Below, in pieces: positions 37,801 through 50,400 of a stretch of DNA of 64,000 nucleotides. Every line of letters begins with the position of its first letter. The first letter of the stretch is position 1. Position numbers and translations under genes: made by a program. A model generated the notes under the pieces. It searched no databases. It was not told the DNA's origin and saw nothing but the letters and a program-made list of their open reading frames with translations. The DNA is from Glandiceps talaboti (Eukaryota > Hemichordata > Enteropneusta > Spengelidae), in assembly GCF_964340395.1 (NCBI RefSeq), contig NC_135559.1, positions 14,966,063 to 15,030,062 of the forward strand, given 5' to 3'.

Positions 37801-40800
37801 GTATGCACATAATAACTTAAGGTAAGTACATAATAAACTATTGAATGCACATAATAACATAGTATTTGCACATACAATAATAGTAATTGCACACTTAAGT
37901 CAGCTGTGGCTTTCCATACCATTTGATATATTTCTGGGTCAGTAACATCTTCCGTAACACTCGTGGCATAACATCATCAGGAATTTCATGCAACAACACA
38001 AGGAGGAGGAGATTTCTCCTTTGTCCAAATAAATGATCTTGAGCCATTCTCATCTCAAAATAACACCACTCACTTTGTGCAAAGCCAGGTGACAGTATCA
38101 ACATAGTTTTGTGACTAGTCTCTATACTTTCAAGAATGTTGTCAAAAATATCAATACCTGGCATAAAATCACGTTCATGTAAACAGAGTTTGAAATTAGG
38201 TGGATCAATATTTTCCAAATGAGGAACTAATTGCTGCATGATCCAATCTCTGTCATTTTCATTGTAACAAACAAATGCGTCATATCTGATATTCAATGGC
38301 TGCTCCTCATCATTGACTTGGAGTTGATAACCACCACGCTTTAGTTTGATGAGGAAACAACAATAGCGTATATACCAACGAAAATGAACACAAAGGCCAA
38401 TACAAATCGCTAAAAAGGCAAAAATACAAGTAATGGGTACTGAAATCATGAATGCTAGATTACATTCCCATCCAAAGGTCAAAGTTAACACAGACTTTCC
38501 ATACATACTTATTGGGTCTACACACTTGATATCAGATTGTACTATCTGCACTCTTCTGTCAGTTTTCATCCAGTCTAGAAATTCTTTCATTTTGCAATCA
38601 GAGCAGTCAAAAATATTACTCTCAATTCTCAAAGTTGTCAAATTATGTAAAGTTTTCAATGCTGGTGCATTAACATCATTTATTTTCGTGTCAACAAGGG
38701 TTAATTTTTCTAAATGAGACAATTTTGGCAGTGTTTCTACCATGAATTTATTAGTCAGGTCTCTTATACCAATTAATGACAGTTCTTGTATGTTTGGAAA
38801 TAAATGTATAAACTTGAAAATATCCTCTGGATTTGTAAAATAGACATCCTTCAGTGTTAATGACACCAAAGAAGGGAGGGAAGTGATTGGAATAGCTCTA
38901 AGACATTTGTTCTCAATATGAAGAGTTTGCAAACATGGCATATTATTGTAAACGCCTTTAAAATCCACACAGATATCACTCTTGTAATTGTTCTCCAAGA
39001 AGAATAAGTATTTCAATGATGGTATATCGTAATGTAATCGCAAATACCAAGAGATAGTTGTCATTAGTGTGCTTAAATTTTGAACTTGGTCCATGTCGAT
39101 TCTTTTGAAATCACCTATAGTTCCTGTGTTAAAATTCATGATGTTCAGAAACTCCAGAGAAATCAGATCAGAGAACATATAATAACGAAAGAAAAGTACC
39201 CTGTTGTAGGATAGATCTAATATTTTCAATTTTGTCAATGAAGAGAAAGCACCCTTCTCAATGAAAGTTATCTTGTTCTGTGACATATCCAACTCTATCA
39301 GAGAAGTTAAATTGAGTAAAGAATTTGACAAAATTGTACCATCCAACCCATTGTCATTTAGATACAAGTACTCTAAAGTAGTAAGATTCTGTAAATTATC
39401 TAATAATTCTTCCATTTTCAGTGGGCTTTCAAAGAAATTATCTTGTATATATAATGTTGTTAGAGATGTCAAATCACTGAACACTCCATATTTTATATCA
39501 TCAATGAAATCATTTTCAACTAACCTCAAAGTTTTTAAATTTTGTAATCCTTTGAATATTCCTTCTTGAAGTGTAAAGTCTTCACTCGATGATAATTCCA
39601 AAGTCTTTAAGTATGGTAGCCCTTGGAAAATTCCAGCAGACAAGTTGAAATCTTCAATATGGATATATCTCAAAGTAATTTCTTCCAACTCTGATGCTCT
39701 TAAACCTCTGAAAGTATAACTTGTGATGTTTAAGTTTCTGAAATTATACCCGAGAGTCAGAGTTTTGATATGAGAATGTTGAAGATCATACAGTAACTTC
39801 TCCAGACATTCACCATTAATTGGATTATCAGTCAGGTCCAGCATTGTAGCTTTAACTGCATTAAATGTACCATTAATTGGACATATCAAATTATTAGATG
39901 ATAAATCCAACTCCTGCAGTGAGATATCCCCAAATGTCATATGTTGTACATCCATATCGTTGAGATTACCACCAAGAAGAGAAAGTGTCTTAAGTCTAGG
40001 AAAGTCTTGTAATTCAATATCATCACAATCGATGGCAAAGTTGAAGTTATCAAAAATCATCTGTTCAAAACTTCTCAAGGGTTTTAATGGTTGACTAGGA
40101 AAGCAGAACAAGGGATTTTTACTTAAATCTAACGTTTTCAGTTTCTTCAGATCTTGAAATGTGTCATCTGACAGTTCAGTTATAAAATTCCAAGAGAGAT
40201 CTAGATATTCCAGGTTGACCAGTCCTTGTAGGGATGAAACTGACATCATCTGAATCTCGTTGCTACTCAGGTCCAATGTCTGTAAATTTCTCAGGTAGTT
40301 GAACAAGTGGTCTGTAATGTCTTTAACATTTAACATTTAACATTTATTTCATTTCTAAAGCGCTTCCTCTATTTAAAAGAAAATATTCAAAAGCGCTGCA
40401 CAATAAGTTAAAAGAGACATTTGATAAGTTAAAAGAGCATTGACATTTAAGAAATACTGTAAAAAAAAAATAAAATAATAATAATAATAATACACATCAA
40501 TAGCATATTAAAACCATTCCTAAAAGTGTTTAAAACAGAAACATGGCTAAAATCAACAGTTACAAGTTGTAAGAAACTTTAAACAGGTATGTCTTCAACC
40601 CTCTTTTAAATTGTTCAAGCATGTTGAATGACAGGTCCAATATTTCAAGTTGCTTTGCACCCCAGAAAGCTTGTGCTTCAATTAATGATATCAGGTTTGA
40701 TGACACATTAAGTACTTTAAGTTGATGAAGTCCTTGCAGAGATTTTGAGTTGATGGTTTCTATTTCATTCTCTGTAAGTACAAGACTCTGCAGTTTGCCT

Positions 40801-43800
40801 AGACCTCCAAAACTACCTGATGATATAGCTGTAATTATGTTACCATCAAAATCAAGATGTGTAGCAAAGTTTGGTAAATTCACAGGAATTCTATCCAGTT
40901 CTCTCTCACTGCAGTCAACATAGGATTGGTTGTACACCTTACATATTGCATCTGAGACGACCACAGGGATATCAACAATCACAAGTAAGATTCCCAGCTG
41001 AAGTAATTTATATGTGATCCACATCTTGTAAAATTGCCTGTGTAACATCAAAAGAGTGTACTAACACTGTGATCAGAAAATTCCTGAATACTGCAAACGT
41101 ACTGATGTGCATAGACTAGCAACTCACAGAATGATACTGTTAAACCAACTCCGTTTTGAACAGACTGTACCACACTTATGGAAAATGATGACACAATTTC
41201 CTGTCTATTATCATCTGACCTGAGTCACAATTAACAAATGAAACAGATATATGATATTTCAATAGTGATGAACTCTGTGCAACCACAGTTATAGTATTAT
41301 ATACGTACTTCCTGGTAGATGTTTACATGTAATGTAAACCTAAAACTAGGAGTTACTTTCATCATCTTAATAATCAAACAGTGAATTTTTCATGATAATG
41401 CTCTGAAAAGTGTTTGACATACACCCAAGTATACATGTATGTATAGCTATCCTGAAAACTATATTAATTGAAATGAATGTTATTTTAGTATACTTTGAGA
41501 AATATGAACTAAAGTTGGTCTTCAAACTGCAATCAAAACACCAAATAGGAACTAAAATACAAACTTAAAGTTGGTCTTCAAAAGTTCAACAAAGACAACA
41601 TGTAGAAACTACAATATGAACTTAAAGTTGGGGCTTTAAAAGGTCAACACAGACAATGTGTAGAAACTAAAATATGAACTAAAGTTGGTCTTCAAAAGTT
41701 CCACACAGACAATGTGTAGAAACGAATAGTTAATGACATCATCGGTGAAACCATTATGTCATCACAGCTGATCAGTTCCATATTACTTTGGTTTCATGTC
41801 CTTTGAATCTTGATTATTTTGTAATGATTGGTGAACACAGATAAGATACAGTTTTATAAATGCAGTGTACACAGATTATTACATATTTACCAGTGATTAC
41901 TTGCATCAGTGCACAAGATAGACTATAAGATACAGTACAGTTTTCGCCTAAGCTCTCGCCTCAATTCGCGTTCGCATCGCTTCAGCTTCGCTTTCGCTTC
42001 GCCTCAATGTCAAGTTTACGGGAGTTAGCTTCAATTAAACATCGCTTTCGCCTCGCTTCCCTTTCTCGTTGAGTTCGCATTCGCATCGCACCCCATTCGC
42101 ATCGCGTCAACTTTGTTTTCGAATCGCATTGTGTGGAACAGGCGCTATTATACCCACATATTTGCATGATAAAGGATTTGAAATGAAAAGTATAGATCAT
42201 TACGGTTACTAAAATTATGTGGGGTTGTACTTTACTTTTCTGTCTACAGCACGATAACCCTTTTGGTTAAATTTGCGTTAATAAATGTTGAGTATCACGC
42301 AGTCCTTTCCAATCTCCTGTTTGGACATTATCTAGAATACACTACCTTCGATACATGAACGAAGTTTTTTTTTATTTGCCGTTTTATGTACTTTACTCCG
42401 TTATACCTTTAAAATGAAACTTACAAGATTCAAATTACAGAAGTAAGCAAAATACAATGTACATCTATGTTGAACGTTTTGTATCCGGACCCCATATTTT
42501 TTGCGTTCCCTCCATTGGTGACAATGTCGCATTTTAAATAAACTTAAAACTTACGAAAATTTGTTTTTAACTTTTTTTTCTGACATTAGTTAAGACACAT
42601 TTATTTGGGCGTCCCACTCATCAGTTGTTTCAATATCATAGTGTTTCTCCATTTCGCTTGTCCATACATGTAACGACCATGTATTTTGGCAAAAGGAGGA
42701 GGGTTTTAGTAATAGGCATCTCCTCATTTCTTGAAGCACATATTCTTTTTCGTATTGTCTGTCTGAACCAGATAGAGACGTAATTTACCAATAATGTTTT
42801 GTTTTTTTTATACATAATGCAATCCCATGACAAAAAATAAATCTTTCTCGGTTACACAACATCAATTGGAATACATTTTGGTGTCCAATCTCTTAATCCT
42901 TTTTTTGCATTTCTCTGCTAGACATTGGTCATATGCGAACAAGTATGAAACTGAATTCCCCATTTATGATTTATGATCAAAGATCGCGAGCTTACCCATA
43001 GTGAGTCTATGATCTCATCATGCACTATATTTGTTGACGCAACTAAATGATAGTTGCCAGGCAACCATATCTCATTACAATAGTTGCTATGCCATTCGGC
43101 CATGACCTAGATTTGAACTCGCGGGCAGGCATCTCCACTTGTATTGAAAGTTCGTCAACACGCCAACCCCTTCACCTCTATACTGCTCTTTCACAACTCC
43201 AGGTTAGGTGTTTCATATTCGGACTGTATAGGAATACTTATTTACCATCAAAATGAGTAAGGGTACTGCAGTGTTGGTAATATAAATATGAAATCATTCC
43301 TGTTCTGACTTTGGGGTTTCTTTTGAAAAATTTCCATAGTGGTCTGAGTCGTGAGGTAAACGGTTGAAAAGCTAAAGAAAATTGAGCGTACATATACATA
43401 GATGAGAATCGTTCTGCATTAGTATAAGGGCTACATAGGCATACTTACCAATTGGAATAAAGTAATATAATAGGTGTACTTTTAGATGTACTAACTCCTA
43501 CATAATTCATAATAGATAAATTTACTTGTTAACATTTGTTTTTCCAATGTGATGGCAGGTTTCACAGCTTTTCAGTCACAACAATTCTCACTACCTAATG
43601 GTTGGTTTTCTACGAAATGTACTTGTCTTCACGGGTTATTTACCGAACAGTTATTAATCCTTTTAATGCATGATTTAATATAATCGATCAATTCAGGTCA
43701 CAAAACAGATATGCAAATACTGTCACACCTTTCGCAGTATTGCTTCACCTTCATTGTTGTTTGACGTGAAGCAACCATCATTGTTTTTTGATGCCATGCG

Positions 43801-44342
43801 AACAAGAAGCGAACGCGAAGCGAAATGACTGCGATGCGAATGCCGTCATGAAGCGATTCCAAGTTACAAAGCGAATTGATTGAAGCGATAATGAGGCGAT
43901 GCGACTGCGAAGGCAAAGCGAAGCGAACGCGAAAAATGCGATAGCTTAGGCGAAAACTGTACTGTACATCATGTACAGAAAGTTTGTTTACTTAATAAAT
44001 TCAATAAAATCAAATAAGTTTGAATATTAAACAAACCAGAGAAAAGTTTCATTTTAATAATTGAATCCATAAAACAATATAAAATCTGGGATATACATTA
44101 ATTATCAAACAAATATCAAGAACAAAAAGGTATGTAATAAGATTTAACGTGCAAAGAAGAAACAAAAAAACACAAAATACTATTTTAATTCAACTACTCA
44201 ACCAATCTAGTGCTAAACACATTTAGATTGATTTCTTTTCATCTGGTCGACATTTGAACTTGACATATTGTATGTAGGATATTAATGATGAATTAAAGAT
44301 GGTTTCCAGATGATGATGATATGATGATGATGATGATGATGA

Positions 44343-44376
<34 letters not shown>

Positions 44377-44410
44377 AGTGGCAATGACGATGACAACGAT
44401 GAAGACAACA

Positions 44411-44441
<31 letters not shown>

Positions 44442-44461
44442 CGATGATGATGAAGACAACA

Positions 44462-44495
<34 letters not shown>

Positions 44496-47400
44496 CAACA
44501 AACATAACGACAACAACAACGTCTTATGTTCCTCCCATGGAAAAAAGAATATTCTAATAATCTTTTCTTTTTTTTAATATACAGACATTAGAAAAATATC
44601 TATCAAATACACAAGGTATATCAGGAAATTCAATAAAATTCAATAAAATTCAATAAATGTGAATATCAAACACATCAGAATAAAGTTTATACAGTGAGAC
44701 TTAACTATAAAACTACCATCTCAGCTGAATTTTTGAAGTGAACTCCATGTGTAATTTTTCCAATTTGAAATATTTTTAACATAATAATGCAAATTCTTAA
44801 AGCCACCTAATTTGCCTCAATTTAAAAATGGACAATAAAATCTCACATATTTGCCACTCTGTTAACTCTATTATCAGATTTTAATGCAACTTTTAATTTC
44901 TCCCAGAAAAGTCTCTGACCAACTTTATTTTCAGTCCATTTGATATATTTCTGGGTCAGTAACATCTTTCGTAACACTCGTGGCATAACATCATCAGGAA
45001 TTTCATGCAACAACACAAAGAGGAGGAGATTTCTCCTTTGTCTAAATAAATGATCTTGAGCCATTCTCATCTCAAAATAACACCACTCACTTTGTGCAAA
45101 GCCAGGTGACAGTATCAACATAGTTTTGTGACTAGTCTCTATACTTTCAAGAATGTTGTCAAAAATATCAATACCTGGCATAAAATCACGTTCATGTAAA
45201 CAGAGTTTGAAATTAGGTGGATCAATATTTTCCAAATGAGGAACTAATTGCTGCATGACCCAATCTCTGTCATTTTCATTGTAACAAACAAATGCATCAT
45301 ATCTGATATTCAATGGCAGCTCCTCATCATTGACTTGGAGTTGATAACCACCTCGTTTTAGCTTGATGAGGAAACAACAATAGCGTATATACCAACGAAA
45401 ATGAACACAAAGGCCAATACAAATCGCTAAAAAGGCAAAAATACAAGTAATGGGTACTGAAATCATGAATGCTAGATTACATTCCAATCCAAAGGTCAAA
45501 GTTAACACAGACTTTCCATACATACTTATTGGGTCTACACACTTGATATCAGATTGTACTATCTGCACTCTTCTGTCAGTTTTCATCCAGTCTAGAAATT
45601 CCTTCATTTTGCAATCAGAGCAGTCAAGATTATTACTCTCAATTCTCAAAGTTGTCAAATTGTGTAAAGTTTTCAATGCTTGTGCATTAACATCATTTAT
45701 TTTTGTGTCAACGAGGGTTAATTTTTCTAAATGAGACAATTTTGGCAGTGTTTCTACCATGAATTTATTAGTCATGTCTTTAACACTAAAGAATGACAGT
45801 TCTTGTATGTTTGGAAATAAATTTATAAACTTGAAAATATCTGCTGGATTTGTAAACTGAACATCGTATAGAGTTAATGACATCAAAGAAGGGAGGGAAG
45901 TGTTAGGAATAGTTTCAATACATTTGTCCTGGATATGTAGATTTTGCAAACTTAACATATTGTCAAAAATTCCTTCTAACTCCACACAGTAATCACTCTT
46001 GTATCTGCTATCCAGTAATAATTGTTTGAGTGATGGTATATCAAATTCTAATTTTGAATTCCAAGAGTTAGCTGTCATTAGTACCATGAGATTTTGAACT
46101 TTTTTCATGTCAATTCTGTTGCAAAAATCAATTTCTTCATTAATAGACATGATACTAAGTAACTCCAGAGAAACCAGTTCTGAGAACATTTTTTCACAAT
46201 CATAGATTTGTAGTCTGTTGTAGGATATATCTAATATTTCAAGTTTTGTCAATGAAGAGAAAGCATCATTCTCAATGTAAGTTATACTGTTCTGTGACAT
46301 ATCCAACTCTATCAGAGAAGTTAAATGGAGAAAAGAATTTGACAAAATTCTACCATCCAACTCATTGTCGTTTAGATACAAGTACTCTAAAGTAGTAAGA
46401 TTCTGTAAATTATCTAACAAGTCTTCCATTCTGAATGATAAATTTTCATCAAAGTCATTACCCTGTATTTGTAATTTTGTTAGAGATGGCAAATCATTAA
46501 AAACTCCATATTCTATATCATCACTGATATCATTTTCAACTATCCTCAAAGTTTTCAAATTTTGTAATCCATTGAACATTCCTTGTTGAAGTGTAAAGTC
46601 ATTAATCCATGATCCATGTAATTCTAAAGTCTTTAAGTATGGAAGCGACTGAAAGAGTCCAGCAGACAAATTGACTTCTGCTACATAAATATTTCTTAAA
46701 AACAAGTCTTGCAATTTTGAAGCTTTCAAACCATTGAAAGTAGAACTTGTAATTGTTAATTCTGTTATTACATGTCCTAAATTCAGACTTCTTACATCAG
46801 AATGCTCAAAATCATACAGTAACTTCTCAAGACATTCTCCGTTGATATCATTACCAACAAGGTATAAGGTTAACACTTTAACTGGGTTAAATGTACCATT
46901 AATTGGACATATCAAGTTATTGTATGATAAATCCAACTCCTGCAGTGGGAAATCTCCAAATTTCATCCTTTGTATATCTGAATCATTGAGCTTACCACCC
47001 CGAAGAGAAAGTTTCTTAAGTCTGGGAAAGTCTTGTAAGTCAATACCGTCACAGTGAGTGGCAAAGCTGAACTCATCAAAGATCACTATTTCAATATTTC
47101 TTAAAGTCTTCAGTGGTTGATTTGGAAAACATATCAGTTTATTCTTACTCAAATTTAATTCCCTTAATTTCTTCAGATCTTGAAATGTGTCATCTTCCAG
47201 TTGAGTCACTTGATTCCTTGAGAAATCCAAATCTTGTAGATTTATCAGTCCGGCTAGGGAGGAAGATGACAACATCACAATTTCATTGCGACTCAGGTCC
47301 AGTGTCAGTAAATTTCTCAGAGGTTTCAAGACATGATCTGTAATGTTTCGTAGCTTGTTGAATGATATGTCCAGCATTTCTAGCTGAAAAATATCACTGA

Positions 47401-50400
47401 AAGTGTGTGCTTCAATTGCCGCTATTTGGTTGTTTGACATGTCCAATACCTGCAGTTGATGAAGTCCTCGCAAACAGTTCTCACCGAGAGTTTCAATTTT
47501 GTTTTTGGCAAGATTAAGAAACTGCAATTTTCTAAGACTTGCCAAACTACCTGGTGATATTGATATGATTTTGTTACCATTCAAATCAAGATGTGTAGCA
47601 AAGGATGGTAGATTGCCAGGAACATGATCCAGTTCTCTCGCACTGCAGTCAACATAGGACTGGTTGTACACTTTACATATTGCATCTGAGATGACCACAG
47701 GAATATCAACAATCAGAAGTAAGATTCCCAGCTGAACCAGCTTATATTCAGTGATCCACATCTTTGCTAAGTTGACTGTGTAGACTCAAAATGGTACACC
47801 GAACAATTCTTGGATGCTGTACTCTTACCTTATATATATATAGTGTATATATTGTAGAGCTATCCTGCATCAAATCTCAAGATTTCTCGTTACGTCTGAA
47901 CTCAATGAGGTCCTGAGATGAAATTTCAAATTCTACCAAAGCCATCCACATTATATTCATTAACATTATATCTTTGATAATCAATCACAGAATCCTGTCC
48001 AATGAGAAGATAGTGTTTACTGGGGGCAATTACATAATGTCCAAATATGGTATAGTTATTAGTTGTCAGCTCAGGATGCTACTTATACACTGTTTCATCA
48101 TGTAACAAAGAATTGAAAACTGACGAAGTGCTAGATCTAGCACTTTGTCAAAAAGTGGCGAAGTGCTAGATCTAGCACTTTGCCCCGCAACTGTTCAATT
48201 TTGGACCATTTAGCTACCTCACTGTTTACATTATTCTAGCAGCTGAGGGACTTCTCATTTGCATGAACAGCTTTTGGTTCCTGATATCTCATTGAGATAA
48301 ACTAAAGTTGGCCTTCAGGTGTAACACTATTAGAGTTACTGTATTGAAAGTAAAAATGAATAACAGTGAAAGTATGTCAATGTACAGGTATCAGTTCTGC
48401 GTAATTTTACTTTCAAATCACAAGTCTTAATCAGTTTTCAGTGCATTCAAGTTGTAAAATTAACACACCTACACAACAGTTTTTATTTTAGTTCATCACG
48501 TTTTTTTTCAAAATATCTTTCAGATCTCGCAATATAAAGTTAGTGAGACAAGTTCTGACGACTGCTTTGATTTTGTGTGTTTTAATTGTTTTCAGTGCCA
48601 GGAACTTTTTGTTTTGTTTATATGACTCCCTAGGCTGAGCAGTTTTCCCTAAAATCCAAGGCTATATGACTCCCTAGTCCCAGCAGTTTTCTCTTAAATC
48701 TAAGAATACTATATTCTCTTGAACAATCATTTTTATTGTGGAAGGGAAATGATTTTAAATCTAGTGTTTGTTTGTTTGTTTGTTTGTTTGAAGGGATAAT
48801 GATTTCAAATTATTTGTTTGTTGACTGAATGCAAACACAATAATAAATGACTACATTTAGATATTTCTGTCAAGTCCAACTCAACACTGAAGGACAAGTG
48901 ATTTGTTCAAAATAATTGTCTGAGCTCAAAGCCGTGCTTACAGAAAATGCTGGTCTCTTTAACATAGAAAAGATGTTCAAACGTCTAGAACTATGTTTCT
49001 GTGATTTACCATTTGATGAACTTGACTTTGGCATTACCAGTGAATACTATAGAGTGTGTAGATGCATAGATGCATCCTTAACAAAGACTTGTTTGGTGTG
49101 CCATACTTAATATACTTTGGTACATGTATTTCATTTCACAAAAGTTACTTTGATTATTTTGTTTCCTATATCCTATATGATTGCATTGTTCATTGCAGTC
49201 TATGCTTACCATGTCAACCTGCTTTGGTTTGGATTTCACAGAAGTTACTTTGATTATTTTGTTTTCCTATATTGTGAGGTGATTACCCAATATCCATGAC
49301 TTGTTCACTCAATCATATCACCAAGAATTTCACTTCACCAGTCACAGTGACACGAATCAGAAAACTAGTGTCACTATCGTGCGGAAATGATGACGGCGAC
49401 AACAACGGCAGTGACAATGACGACAATGGCGATGATGATGATGATGATGACACATGCCCTGTGCTAAGTAGGACACATTCAAAGATGCAGCCTGCTTTTT
49501 ATTCTGTACATTTTGTGATTGCATTGTTAGGTCACATTCATTGCAGTCTGTGCTTACCATGTCAACCTGCTTTTGAAAAATACCACATTCTTTGGTTATA
49601 TATTGTAACATCGGTACCATTTTGTTTGTTTTTATTCAGTCAACATGTCTTGTCCAATTAGAAAGGCACTTCTACATGAAATTTATTGTGTCATCAAGAA
49701 TGAATATTAATGTTGGTGTGTGATATCATATGAGGTATATGATATGGGCATATGATATGGAGTATACGTACATGATATGGAGTATATGGTATGGGCATAT
49801 CATATGGACTACATGAAGTGAGGTAATGATATGGGCATATGATATGCAGTATATGATATGGAGTATATGATATGTGGTTTATGATATGTGGTATATGATA
49901 TGGCATATAATATAACCTATTTTATTTCATTTCACAGGAGTTACTCAGGTTATTTGGTTTGCCATACATCATTGGACCTCAGGAGGCTGAAGCTCAGTGT
50001 GCTTTCCTAGACTCTAGCAATCAGACAGATGGTACGGTGACGGACGACAGTGATGTGTGGTTGTTTGGAGGACAAAGGGTTTTCAAGAATATGTTTAACC
50101 AGAGAAAGTATGTCGAGTTATACACCAGTGATGCTATCAATAAACAACTGTGTGAGTATATTGAATGTTTGATTTGATGAATTTTTTCATGGCCAAGTTA
50201 AAGAAAAAGTTACATGTGGAGTATGACTTCGTTTAGTAGTACTCCTGTATTGATAACTGCTATCGTTGTATCAACTTGCATATGATTTTAGGCAATAAAA
50301 TAGCACCCTGGTGGCGTATTTCAATATTTGACCCTGCTGCACTTAACATGTGTTCAGCCATTTCCTGAATTTCCTGCATGGGTTTATGGGAAATCCTCAG

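Larger units (their letters stand above)
34467..37918. mobile_element. 3.45-kb foldback DNA element with tandem-repeat inverted arms, inserted in TLR B
   Basis: Both ends read TATGGAAAGCCACA inward, and about 130 bp of each end match as inverted repeats with only 1-2 differences. The target duplication CCATTT is perfect (34461-34466 and 37919-37924), and the intact site is seen in TLR C as agtCCATTTgata. The arms continue as tandem repeats of short units such as TTATTATGTGCAT: left arm to about 35390, right arm from about 36745. The unique core, about 1.35 kb, holds a SAM-domain frame and another possible exon. The structure recalls the foldback TU elements described in sea urchin, but the 6-bp duplication differs from their 8 bp. 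The superfamily is unknown and no transposase was recognised. Confidence 0.9.
34368..41051 (-). pseudogene. Toll-like receptor B, interrupted by two mobile elements
   Basis: The 5' part (41051 to about 40621) encodes the signal peptide, LRRNT and first LRRs, almost identical to copy A. A LINE tail then breaks the LRR region (about 40326-40620). The frame resumes at 40325-37925 with LRRs, the LRRCT, transmembrane segment and TIR boxes 1 and 2 (YDAFVCY, RDFMPG). After the TQKYIKW residues the gene is cut by a 3452-bp DNA element (34467-37918). The last 30 or so codons, including box 3 FW and the stop, lie on the far side at 34368-34466. As it stands, the upper frame ends in LINE-derived residues, and the lower frame reads into the element and stops at 37895 without box 3. 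The 5' flank matches copy A and the 3' flank matches copy C. Confidence 0.9.

Noticed and set aside
37895-40336. 813-codon frame as a complete separate TLR
   Set aside because: Lacks signal peptide, LRRNT and box 3; both ends are cut by insertions, so it is the middle of TLR B.
44223-44557. Open frames rich in Ser, Ile, Val or Met
   Set aside because: GAT/GAC trinucleotide repeat read in several frames.
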